A DNA stretch of 64,000 bases from contig NC_039359.1 in NCBI RefSeq assembly GCF_003573695.1, positions 117,993,849 through 118,057,848 of the forward strand, written 5' to 3'. Of this stretch, positions 1-9,753 are shown piece by piece (positions within the stretch are counted from its first letter, which is position 1; every line of letters starts with the position of its first letter). The notes under the pieces were generated by a model. The model was not told where the DNA came from, searched no databases, and saw nothing but the letters and a program-made list of their open reading frames with translations. This DNA comes from Papaver somniferum. Its lineage: Eukaryota; Streptophyta; Magnoliopsida; Ranunculales; Papaveraceae. The position numbers and the translations under genes were made by a program.

Positions 1-410
1 AGCGACAAGTCTCCACTTCTTAAATCCATGGTGTGGACATTCGCTCAACAAACCATTAAAACGTTCAAAATAGTCAAAAACAGTTTCCTCATCCAACTGG
101 ACAAAACAATTGATATTTTGACGAATAGCGATGGTCCTATGATGTGGAAAAAATCTTTGGAAAAATTGATTAGTGAGTTGTTCCCAAGTGGTGATTGATT
201 GTGGTCTCAAACCGTAAAACCATGTTTTGGCCCTTTCCTTTAGAGAAAATGTAAACAAACGCAATTTCAGAGAGTCTTCGGACATATGATCAGGTTGCAT
301 AGTCCGACAAATTTGTTCAAACTCTCTTACATGAGTATAGGGGTTCTCAGAATCGAACCCTCGAAATATAGGAAGTATTTGTATCATGCTTGCATTTATT
401 TTAAAAGGGG
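1..410 (-). pseudogene. Ty3/gypsy gag fragment (Retrotrans_gag domain)
   Basis: Read on the minus strand this stretch encodes a typical plant Ty3/gypsy capsid domain: a YTHVREFEQIC segment, then LRLFTFSLKERAKTWFYGL, then TWEQLTNQFFQRFFP. These are hallmark positions of the Retrotrans_gag family, which packages the retrotransposon RNA. The frame runs off the left edge, so this is only the N-terminal part of gag and the rest of the element lies outside the window. It is downstream, in element sense, of the primer-binding site at 1311-1327 and the LTR at about 1334-3912, so all three belong to one minus-strand element. No start codon was assigned, and coding integrity cannot be judged from this piece. 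Confidence 0.8.
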
Positions 411-1310
411 TATTGGTTTGAGGTAATACAATACATGATAATGGAATTTTTATTGTGGGATACATGTATTCATGGAGAGCACTAGGTTGGCCCATATTGA
501 AAAGACACAAAGCCCACTATTTGGTTTTAATGGGTTTGGATTTTTGGGAAAAATATTTGGTTTTAATGGGAGACATTTTTTTGGTTTTTTTAAAATTTGG
601 GAGCAAGTTTGGTTTTAATGGGATAAAGAAGAAAAATTTGGTTGTTAAAATGGGAGCAAGTAAAATTTGGTTTTTGAATGGGAGAAAAGTAAAAATTTTG
701 GTTTTTTTTTTTTTTTTTTTAAAAGAAAATAAAATTTGGTTTTTGAATGGGAGCAAGCCCACTGTTGGTTTTGTGTTTGCTTTGGCTCAGCTGGTTTGAA
801 AACGTTTGGTGAAACTGAGTCCAAAATCTCGGCCTAGAATTTGGGTACTCGGCCCACTAACGAGTTAACCTAGCGTGATCGGTTACAAGCTCAGCTGGGT
901 TTAAAAACCCAGAATACAAAATACCAGTCCAACTTAAACAAGCTCACAAAAATTAAATACAAGCCCACAAATTAAACAAACAAGCCCACAAAAATTAATT
1001 ACAAACCCAACAGAAAATAAAAAGCCCAAAAATTGGCTTTAATATTACAAGCCCACAATTAAAAATTGGAAGCCCACAATTCGGGTTCTCTTAGATGGGT
1101 TACCTTTTAAGCACATCCCAGCTGCTCTGATATTGTTGCAAAAACCCAGTTGGGCTTTGGTTCTTTTCCTTGGTGGCGTCCCAGCAGAGGAAAAACAGGT
1201 TCAGAACAGCAGGCCCAACAACAAATGAAGTGAAGCAGATGCAGATGCAAATGCTATGCAGTGAAATGCAAAAATAACTAATAAAACTACAAGAAAAACA
1301 CAACACCAAT
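411..1310 (-). repeat. Leader region of minus-strand gypsy element with degenerate short repeats
   Basis: This non-coding stretch lies between the primer-binding site and gag of the minus-strand element. It contains two degenerate repeat clusters. At about 517-765 a unit resembling aaatttggttttaatgggag recurs about six times, with an 18-T homopolymer. At about 930-1085 a unit resembling caagcccacaaattaa recurs about seven times. Open frames through it (455-799, 517-762) are low-complexity by-products of the repeats and are not genes. Confidence 0.5.
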
Positions 1311-1327
1311 CCCCGGCAGCGGCGCCA
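1311..1327 (-). other. Primer-binding site of minus-strand gypsy element
   Basis: The minus strand reads TGGCGCCGCTGCCGGGG. This is the form commonly seen just after the 5' LTR of plant Tat/Athila-type gypsy elements and complementary to the 3' end of a plant tRNA (tRNA-Asp type). Its direction agrees with the minus-strand gag fragment at 1-410. Confidence 0.75.
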
Positions 1328-1333
1328 AAAACT

Positions 1334-3912
1334 TGGTGGGCCCGGGAAAGTGTATAAAATTAAGCGAAATGAAAACGCGGGCCTACAGTAATACCGCAAG
1401 TGCACGGTCGTCAGTTGTAGCTCGTGCAAGTACGGGTCGATCCACAGAGATTGGGTGTGTTTGGAGTTTCTAGCTATTTGGGCTCTAAATTTCTATTGGG
1501 CTTCTAATTGTGCTTTGGGCTTAGTGGGTTTGTTTGTAATGGTGAAGTGCTTTAGGCCTTGGGCCTTTGAATGATGTTGGAATGAACTGTGAACTTGGCT
1601 TTGGATTCAGTCAAGGATCTGGGCCTTTGGAAATGTAATGAATTTGGGTTCAAGTGAACTGAACTGAGCCTTGAACTCAGTTGGCTTGTAAACCAAACAG
1701 TGGCTGGATTTGGACTTTTGGGCTTTGTTCCTGGGCTTAGCTTTTGACCTGAGAGTAACTAGGCCTTTGGAGTTAACTGTGGACTGAACTGGGCTTGTGC
1801 TGTGAGCCAAGCTCAGTTGCAGCAGCAGCAGTGGAAACCAGGTTGCAGAAGCAGTGGTGGCTGGCACAGCAGGAGCAGGTGCACAGCAAGGGAAAGGAAA
1901 GAAAGCAGCAATGGTGACAGTGCAAGCCAAGTAATAACAAAACAGAGATAGTTGCAAACCAAGGCTACAAGCCAAGGGCAGGAGTGTGGAGATAAGCTGA
2001 CAATGAAGTAAAAAAAAGGAAAAAAAACCAAAGCCAAGGCAATGGCTTTAGGCATTCATCTAGAGTGGGAAGAGAACCAGCTTGCTCACAGTCACTAGTG
2101 AGCACTAGTTTCTCCCCACTGCTCAATCAACTCAATGCTCTAAGGCTCTAACCTAGCATTGACACACAACAGTAAACTAATCCTAACATTTGAGAAGCTA
2201 ACAGTTGACAAAACAAGAGATTCAAAACAGTGACAAAACAGGAAACAAAACAAAAGAAACCAAGGCTGTGAGCCAAGGGCAGGGAGGAGAAGAAGTAACA
2301 AAACAGTTAAGTTGCAAGTGACTGTGAAAACAAAATGTGGGTTAAGCTAAGGCTTTGAATCCACCCTTGTGTCCTAGACAAACAATGTGATCCTAGGTTG
2401 AGTTGAAAATCCTATGCATACATCTAGAATGGGAGGAAAACTAATTTGCTCACTAGTTTGCCCCTAGCATTGACTGTCTTTTGACAGAACAATCAATCAC
2501 AGGCACTATGAGAATCAATCTCTTCCCATTGCTCAATCAACACACTGCACTAAGGCTCCTAACCTAACATTCCACTACCTAACAGTCCACTAAAGCTTCA
2601 TCTGAGCCTCAGCTAGTGAACTCAGAACATGAGAAAACAGATAGAACAACACATGATTAACAGGAACAACACAAAAACTGGAGATACTGGCTAATCCAGT
2701 TCTCCCAAAACATCACATTAACAACAACATCAACAGGATATTAAAACAGGGAAATCAAATTAAACACATGAACATCAACAGGATATTAAAACAAGGAAAT
2801 CAATTTAACCCAATTAGGGGGTTTCTCGGCTAACCAAGAACAACCTTTAACATCCTACATCACTTCCTATTTATAGTTTACAACCAAAATACAAAACCCT
2901 AATTCGAAACCCTAATTTTTTGGGGAAAATCAAATTCGACATACCCATGTGTAAATTGGCTTCGACCCATGCTTCTTGATGTTCTACTGCTCCTCCTCTA
3001 GCTCTTGTTGCGCTGTTGGCCTAGCCCTAGACTTCTGTGAACCCTAGCTTCTCTCACTGTCGAGTTTGCAGCATCAGGACTCGATGCTACAGACGAGAAA
3101 GGGAGAGACAAGGGTGGTGATTGACTCCTGAGTTTGTCGGGGGAAGGTGGTAGTGGTGGTGTTCGAGGTGGAGATGGAAGAGATGGTGGTGATGGATTTG
3201 CAGAGCTCTGCAAATTTTTGGGAAGAAGGGGAAGAACTCGATGGAAATGGGATTAGGGTCTGTTTGTTTGGGGTGTAGGTGTCCGGTTGCTAGGGTGTGA
3301 AACAGGTTCAGCGGATTTTGATGATCTGCGACAAGGAGAGATGGATGGGAAGATGGTAGGTGGATCCAACGGCGATACGGAGGTAAGCGTGGATCGACCG
3401 TCGGATGAAGGGATGTAGCAAAACGGACGACCCAAGATGGAGATGGGCGTTGCGATGTAAAGCGGGGGCTTCGGAGTTTGATGTGCGATGATGGAGCGAT
3501 CGTAGGATGCTGAAATGCTTCGATCTGACGGCTGAAATCCGAGACGGGCTTGGATAGTGGAAATGTGTTTGAGTAAGGGTTTTGGGCCTTGGGTATGCCA
3601 AGCCCATATCTTCTTTAAGGACAATTCTTCTTCTTCAAGCCCACTTCTAGCCTTTTGGTCTTGTGCACAACATTCTTCGCGGCTTCCTTGTGTAATTCCT
3701 CCCGGCTTTTCACTACTTTTCTGCTCTTTTCCGCTCTGCTATTCATCCAAACTTTATTTATTACCTAAAAATGCAAAATTAAGTAAGAAAAATATTTATT
3801 CTTGAAAACAATGAAAATACAGAATATGGGATAAAATGTAGAATTAATGCACAAAAGATGAGTTAAATGCCAAGAAAAATATATAGAAATATGCACTTTT
3901 TATCACTCATCA
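1334..3912 (-). repeat. Long LTR of minus-strand Ty3/gypsy element
   Basis: On the minus strand the LTR appears to begin TGATGAGTGATA at 3912, directly after a polypurine tract (plus-strand aatacccccaaacc, 3913-3926). It ends with a CA dinucleotide near 1334, a few bases before the primer-binding site. The length of about 2.6 kb is long but within the range of Tat-type LTRs. An internal direct repeat of several hundred bases is visible: a block starting catctagagtgggaag near 2057 recurs in diverged form near 2420. Open frames inside (1607-1975, 1813-2055, 2998-3213, 3253-3624) have no recognisable domains. A second LTR copy is not in the window, so both ends are inferred from the flanking tract and primer site. 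Confidence 0.6.
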
Positions 3913-4330
3913 AATACCCCCAAACCTGAATTTTACTTGTCCTCAAGTAAAACAAAACTAAGGAAATCCTACCTATACCACTGTCGCTGGTCTCTCGAAT
4001 GCATTTAGCGTATGCACTAAGCCTTTTAAACCACTAAGTGTCCCTAGTGGACGAGTTGAAGTCTCGTGAAGGTTTGCTTAGAACGTACCTACAAAGTTCT
4101 AGGTCAAAATATAAGCTCAGATTCCATCAAATGTGACATGTGCAAGTCAGTTAAGATCACAGCAAAATGGAGATGTCAATCTATCTATCGAAGGCACAAT
4201 CCTAGCACTGATAACAAATAAGGACATGTGATAAGAGTGTAAAGTGTATCTACACATGTGTAAAGAAAGATCGGATGTTATGACTACTAATCACCAAGAG
4301 ATAGTTTCTCAGGCTAAGAACCAAGGTCGA
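3913..4330 (-). mobile_element. 3' internal end of a minus-strand gypsy element with polypurine tract
   Basis: On the minus strand this reads as the typical tail of a Tat/Athila-like element: an ACGAGACTTCAACTCGTCC segment, then TTGAGGACAAGTAAAATTCAGG, then the polypurine tract and the LTR start. The same tail motif occurs on the plus strand near 14945-14975. Having internal sequence on both sides of the LTR (polypurine tract on one side, primer site on the other) points to a tandem or recombined element. The junction with the plus-strand element on its right is near 4330 and is not sharply defined. Confidence 0.5.
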
Positions 4331-4338
4331 AAGATCGG

Positions 4339-4773
4339 ATGTGTCACTTATTAAGTTCTGAGACTAAGCCTAAGTACTTTAGGTTAATGGAATCGACACA
4401 TTTTCCTAAGAATGACCACTACTCTCACTGTGGTCAACTATGTAAGTCATATCTGATTGACTTAGAGGATCCGCAATTATTTAGGTTATTACTTCGTGAT
4501 TCTAAGTTCGTATTTGAGTTTTTACAGACTCTAAGACCTAGTGATTCGGATCCCATCTATGAAGAAACGCAGCCAATGAAAATATTCTATCAAGATCCTT
4601 TCATAGAACCTGAACCTGAACCACAATGGGACATAGGTATCTTCATCAGGAAACTAGATAAGGGTATGCAGTACATGTTCACTTTCTTGGGTTATTGTAG
4701 TTTCCTTTGGTCAGCTCTATTTAGTTTTGAAGACCCACAGTTATTTCGACTGTTACTTTATGGTTCGAGTTGA
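4339..4773 (+). pseudogene. ORF in 3' part of plus-strand gypsy element with repeated DPQLFRLLL motif
   Basis: This 144-codon frame lies just upstream of the terminal spacer of an Athila-like element. It contains the motif EDPQLFRLLL twice: once near residue 40, and again at its C terminus after a hydrophobic FLGYCSFLWSALF stretch. It has no protease, reverse transcriptase or integrase motif. From memory, similar short ORFs ending DPQLFRLLLYGSS occur near the 3' end of non-autonomous plant gypsy elements, but I cannot confirm this by search. The next 200 bases contain the phrase tgggaggtaaccca, also common in Athila-like 3' regions. Function is unknown, and it may not be expressed. Confidence 0.45.
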
Positions 4774-6071
4774 CTAATCCTTTCCTAAGTCTGGCTGAAG
4801 ACTTTAAACTTAGCACTTCTTGGGAGGTAACCCAATCTCACGCAACACGGTAATATCCTTCCTTAACTCTTTTACTTCAAATAGTAACCGTTTCTCCTTG
4901 TTCATGTTTTTAATTTTATCTTTAGAACATTTAGGACAATGTTAGATTTAAGTTTGGGGGTATTGGGAGAAACTTTTTAGTTGCGCAATAAATAAACTCC
5001 AAAGCCTAGAAATTTATGCGTATTTAGGATAGCACTAACCAATCTAAGTGGATGGAAACATTTTTGTTTTAGGAGTTGAGGAACCAATCTGACTAGATGG
5101 AAACATCTATAGAGTCTATTCATAAAAGCACAGAGCTCAGGTGTTAGAAATAACATGATAGTTTCGCCATATCTTGTCGAGTCCTTTTCACTTTCTATTT
5201 TTAGTTTTCTTTTATTTCAAGTGATTTGGTGGGGCACACGATTCAAGTTGTTACCTTTGCTAGGGTGAAATAGAGTGACTGAGTTACCTTTTCAAAAAAA
5301 AAAAAAAAAAAAAAAAAAAAGACCGGACCAGTTAGACCAATCGGAATAAGTATTAACACTTGGATAGCAATATGCGTGTGTTCTCCCTGTTTCCGTCGCC
5401 TAAGCAAGCGTGGAATGCAGGACCCGTGGGAACTATCGTGTAATCTGCTGACAAGAAGCATGCGCTTGGATCCAAAAGATCTATTCATGCCGTTAAGTTT
5501 AAAAAAAATGATTATTGTTATGTGTAGTCAACTGCTGGTTCCCTTGTATTTGCCAGTTTGTTGATCTAGATTTAAGTTATTGACCACTGGTTCCCTTGTA
5601 TATGCCAGTGTGTTAATATTAGTCAGACCGGTATCTCAGTCATTTAGGTTAGGTTCATCTTGGCAGAGGCCTTCAGACAGATATGGGAAACACCGTTCAC
5701 TTTTCAACCATCTACATTTTTCTTTTTCCATCTTCTTAATCTTTTCATGTGATTAGTCTGACTCCGAGTATGATGTCCATCGTGAAACTATCTTAGTAGA
5801 GCTCTGTCACTTATATGAATTTTAGTATGCTTGAGTGCAAACTCGTGTACAGCAATTGGAATTTCGCATCAGGGTTTTTCCTCTTAGAGTCAATAATTGT
5901 ATGCCAACCAAGGAGGTTCTTTAGTGCTTTCCAAGGTTCTGCGTAGATAGCTAGGGTCTGGAGTATTGGTTTTTGTGGGTACACCTCTGATAAACCCACC
6001 CGAGATTAACTCGGTCACTTTTCAAGAATAAATTTGCTCGAGGACTAGCAAATAATAAGTTTGGGGGTATT
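4774..6071 (+). mobile_element. 3' internal spacer of plus-strand Athila-like element, ending in polypurine tract
   Basis: Non-coding element sequence runs up to a polypurine tract at 6057-6071 (aagtttgggggtatt). The LTR starts immediately after it at 6072. A similar tract-like sequence (aagtttgggggtattgg) occurs near 4951-4967. A 26-A homopolymer lies at about 5297-5322. The segment around 5740-6000 is recognisably related to 14690-14960, so both are copies of the same kind of element tail. No host gene is visible. Confidence 0.55.
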
Positions 6072-7534
6072 TGATAGACACATTTTGTGTCTAATTTGTC
6101 CTCAATGTCCGTATTGTTGGAACTCTATTTTTGTACTAATATTGTGTTTTTATGTATTTTTAGGAAATAAACATTTTGGAAAATTTGGCTCGAAAAGTTG
6201 ATTTTGGCACCCGAGGACAAGTGTTATTCGGACTCTCGCTTTTGGATAAGGGGTAACCTAATTACTAAGGGGCACCCCCAGGACACCCTCTTCTTCATTT
6301 GAATTTCGATTTTGGCGGGAAAATTGGTTCATCAACTGGCAGAATTTCAATCGACAAAATGAAGGTGTTGTGGTGCGATTCAATGGCTCAAACTTGGTAG
6401 GAAGATGTGATATATCCTAAGGAAGACATTTTGGGCAGTGGGTTTGATCGGAATTGGATGGAAAACGCGTGATGATTCACCAAACCAAAACAGAGCAACA
6501 CGCACTGTAAGCAAGCAAAACTGGAGTTGTAGCGTGCATGGAGGAGTTCTACTAGCATTGGACGAGTTCTGAGGCGTGTAGAAGGAAATTGGGAGTGTGC
6601 AGGAAGCAAGAGTACGTAAGAATCTTCTATTTTTGGCAATTATTCCCTATTTTTGGACAGCGGCAATAATGAAGATTATCTCGAGTTATGGCGAGATTAA
6701 ACGCGCCTGTTGGGTATAAAAGGACTCATTGGGTCGATTAGAAGGGCTGTCGAGAGTTTGGGGTCTATAGGAGGAGTGTAGACTCCACAGGAATTGAGAG
6801 AAAAATTGACAGAGAAACTGCTGCTGCTGCTGTCTGAAGAACAAGGAATCGGCCACGGTTTCTTCATCCGAAACGCAACAATTTCTTCATCTTCGCAACA
6901 GTTTCTTCAACCGATTTGCAACAGCATATTCAGCCACAGAACTTTATTTTCAGTCACCATTTGTTTCTCTGTAACAGTCCAACAGCGACTTCGCAACAGG
7001 AACTGCTGTTGCGATTTCTCTGTTGCATTGTTTACTCATTTGTAATCAACTTTGGAGCAATAATAATATATTTTGAGATGAATTAAACCATGATGAGCTA
7101 AACCCCAACACTGGGGTGATTGAGGAAGCCTTATTTCACACTTGGGTAATTATATTTAATTCTTCTCATGACTTTTGCACTAATTTTAATTGAAATTATG
7201 ATTTGAAAAAATTAGTTGTCATTTGATTTGATGCGGCATGCTTAGCTTAGATGATTTGATGCCTCATGCATAACATTTACATCTAATATTTGGAGAATTT
7301 ATCTTGGCAAAAATAAGAGTCAATATATTTTATATATTTACTGAGCTATAATTGTTAAAAGAATCATTATTTGAACCTTAAGAAATGAATTCGGTGGAAT
7401 CCTAAACCCCAGTACCTCTTGCACCATTGTTAATATTTTTGTGTATATAATTTTTTATAAATCTAAAAATCCATTACCTGCACAAGTCCGAGAGTTTGAA
7501 CCTCATTACTACAACCACGAAATTTTTTTAATCA
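6072..7534 (+). repeat. LTR of plus-strand gypsy element (family A)
   Basis: The LTR begins TGATAGACAC directly after a polypurine tract and ends AATCA directly before the primer-binding site at 7538. A TATA box (TATAAAAG) lies at 6715-6722. A CTG-rich run and several cgcaacagtttcttca-type units follow at about 6815-7010. The solo LTR at 55869-57483 is homologous over its whole length: same first bases, the same gagctaaaccccaacactgg block (7094 and 57040 regions), and the same cctcattactacaaccacga tail. That independent copy supports both ends. Confidence 0.8.
6715..6722 (+). promoter_or_regulatory. LTR TATA box (family A)
   Basis: TATAAAAG sits 643 bases into the LTR, before the region that would be the transcribed leader. 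The equivalent position in the related solo LTR is TATAAATA at 56646-56653. Confidence 0.55.
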
Positions 7535-7537
7535 TTT

Positions 7538-7555
7538 TGGCGCCGTCGACGCGGA
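7538..7555 (+). other. Primer-binding site of plus-strand gypsy element
   Basis: TGGCGCCGTCGACGCGGA follows the LTR end after three T residues. The first eight bases match the usual Tat/Athila-type tRNA-complementary site. The 3' part differs from the form at 1311-1327. Confidence 0.65.
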
Positions 7556-8672
7556 ATTGTGTTTAGGTAGAATTTTTTTTTTTTTTTTTAGATTTATTTT
7601 TCTTTGTTCTTTTTTACGTTCTTTGGGTATTTGTCTATGTGATACAGGTTTAGAGGCTTGGATCGAAAAAAAAGAAGAAGAAGTTGTCAAAGATTTTTGG
7701 CGATTTCATAAAGACTAGGAGCAAAGCTTAAAGCAAAAAAGAACGGAAAGAAGACGAAGGACTTTTTTTTTTATATAATTTTTTTAGATATTTTTTTATT
7801 AATTTTTTTTTTAGAAACTGTAATTAAAGTTTTTATTTTTGTAATCTTTTATTTTTGGACATTATTTTTTTTCCGGACATTGAACACTGGACATTTTTTT
7901 TTAAAACCCTACGGAAGGGTTATATAATTAAAAAAAATAATATTATATAAACTGTGTGCAGGGAAGGACGACGATTACTATATCGTCTCGGCCCCTCGGG
8001 TTCGTACACGGCATAGGAGTCGTGGCCCGAGTCGACGACAACGGTTCATCGCCCGTCTGGTACGGGAGGTAAGTCCAATCGAAACACCCGCGAATCTTCT
8101 GCAAGCGGGTTACTGTCTGCCTTAAGGTGATAATTGTTTGAGGACGAACCGGACTGTCTTTATTTTCCTAGTAAAGGGCAAGGCCTGGCCTAAACAAGAT
8201 AAGGGTTCGGATTTCATCACCGTTCCCTTCTTGCCCGCCTTAGGAAAACGAAACCTAACGCGAACCCAAGCTTAAAATTTGGAATAGAACGAGACCGATA
8301 GGGTAACGAGCTTAATAGGAAACTCGTTCGAAAAATATTGGTTGCTCTTTAAGCACACTCCAAAGTTCATGATGGTTTCTGTGGGTTGAATGCGTGACTG
8401 CGCCGCCTTGTGATAGCGGTGAGGCCTTGGGTATCAAAGCTCCACTGAGCTTCCCTCGCCTCAATTCAACTTACTTTGACTCGGATTGATTCCAGAGGGG
8501 TTTGCTCAAATTGCAACGAATTCCCTTTCGAAAGATAGAAGATGGTCTAGAAACAATCTAAGTGGAGCCATCATGCTTTTTGTTTGCTAGAAATCTTTAG
8601 GTTTGCTTTGGTGGAGTCGAGTCGGCCTTGTTTGTGATTGTATAGAATCCCTCTGTAGTTTATATTTCTTCG

Positions 8673-9242
8673 GTGATGAATCCTTTTGAGGAGACGCCAC
8701 CTGCGATGACGTTGCGAGAATATATGTCTAGAAATTCTCGTTATCAAGAGACGTCTTCGGAAATGACTCTTGGTGAATATATGCGTGGGCAGCGATATAT
8801 GGATACTCCAACTTTTATTGAGGAATCACCTCTAACGATCTATGAGAAATATTATAAACATAGACCATGTAGTTTGGAACAAAGATTGAGAATTCTTGAA
8901 TTTCAAAAATTGTATCATGATGATGAGGATAGTGATGATGAAGAATCTGAAATATGTGGGAATAGTGATCAGGAATTTGTTACCCCAGTTGAGCCTTATA
9001 ATGATTATATTATTTCTGATTCAGATCCTAATAATTTTAAAAATTATTCACCTATTCAAAAGGACGAGGATTTGACTAGAGATACCCCCGTTTCAGACGA
9101 TGTAGTATGTCCTGTTTACGAAACCGATGATGGTTTAGAGGAACCAGTTTATCTTGAGATCGAGTCAAACATAGACCATGTACTTGCTGAAAAGGAACAT
9201 GCGCTTAGAGTATCTAATCATGTGGTCGAGTTAAATGAGTGA
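8673..9242 (+). CDS. Short acidic gag-like protein of a non-autonomous gypsy element
   Basis: This intact 189-codon frame is the only substantial ORF between the primer-binding site and the nested element. Near the N terminus it has two copies of a motif, MTLREYMSR and MTLGEYMRG. This resembles the TLREY segment found at the start of gag-like proteins of plant gypsy elements. The middle is very acidic (runs of D and E near residues 85-100), and the rest has low complexity. There is no zinc knuckle and no pol domain, so the element appears to be a large non-autonomous derivative. The start at 8673 is the first ATG (two in a row). Function is not established. Confidence 0.5.
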   Translation: MMNPFEETPPAMTLREYMSRNSRYQETSSEMTLGEYMRGQRYMDTPTFIEESPLTIYEKYYKHRPCSLEQRLRILEFQKLYHDDEDSDDEESEICGNSDQEFVTPVEPYNDYIISDSDPNNFKNYSPIQKDEDLTRDTPVSDDVVCPVYETDDGLEEPVYLEIESNIDHVLAEKEHALRVSNHVVELNE

Positions 9243-9340
9243 TTCTCTCAACTATTGCGCTATAAATATATATCCTTTGACGACATTCATACAAGTATTT
9301 TGGGTAACATCTTTCACTATAGTCAAAATTTGCACACTTC

Positions 9341-9635
9341 TGATGCAGGGCATACTACAATTCCAGAAGATTCCTCGTAGAGGTTTGGCTTCCATGGTTT
9401 CCTAGTTTCAGTCTTTCTTATTTTTAGGATTCTTTTAGATTTCCTTTTAGTTTTATGTTTCCTAGTCTAGTTATTCTTCAAGCCTATATAAAGGCTAGAT
9501 TAAGTCTTGTAAGAGCTATCTATTACTCAATCAAATTATTAAACACAAAACTTATCTTTCTCTTCTTGCTTGAATTTTCTTCTCTTCTTGCTTATAGCAG
9601 TCTAGTATTGCTTTCTTTTACCTTGTTCCACATTA
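9341..9635 (+). repeat. 5' LTR of nested gypsy element
   Basis: 295 bp. A TATA-like TATATAAAG lies at 9485-9493. It is paired with the 3' LTR at 14360-14654, and the differences are scattered single substitutions, with no indels noticed. Confidence 0.95.
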
Positions 9636-9753
9636 GTTGGTATCACACGCTTAGTTTTAGGTTTTTCATCCTATCACTTGATCCTTTACTTCGCTTCCGC
9701 AACACCTTTTCATTCCTTTTAAGTACACAAAAATAAAAAATAAAAAAAATAAT

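Larger units (their letters stand above)
7535..9340 (+). mobile_element. 5' internal region of the outer gypsy element, left of the nested insertion
   Basis: This element sequence contains the primer-binding site and the 8673-9242 ORF. It is interrupted after 9340 by the nested gypsy element, and the target copy ACTTC at 9336-9340 is repeated at 14655-14659. The stretch 7560-8670 is T-rich non-coding leader with several T homopolymers. I see no gene in it. Confidence 0.65.

Noticed and set aside
455..799. 114-codon frame and its antisense partner at 517-762
   Set aside because: Both are built from a degenerate short repeat and homopolymers in a retrotransposon leader. Low complexity, no domain.
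1311..1327. Possible tRNA gene fragment
   Set aside because: Only the 3'-end complement is present and it lies at an LTR boundary, which is a primer-binding site and not a tRNA gene.
1607..3624. Several open frames of 70-123 codons within the minus-strand LTR
   Set aside because: LTR sequence, proline/serine or cysteine-rich low-complexity translations, overlapping in different frames, no recognisable family.
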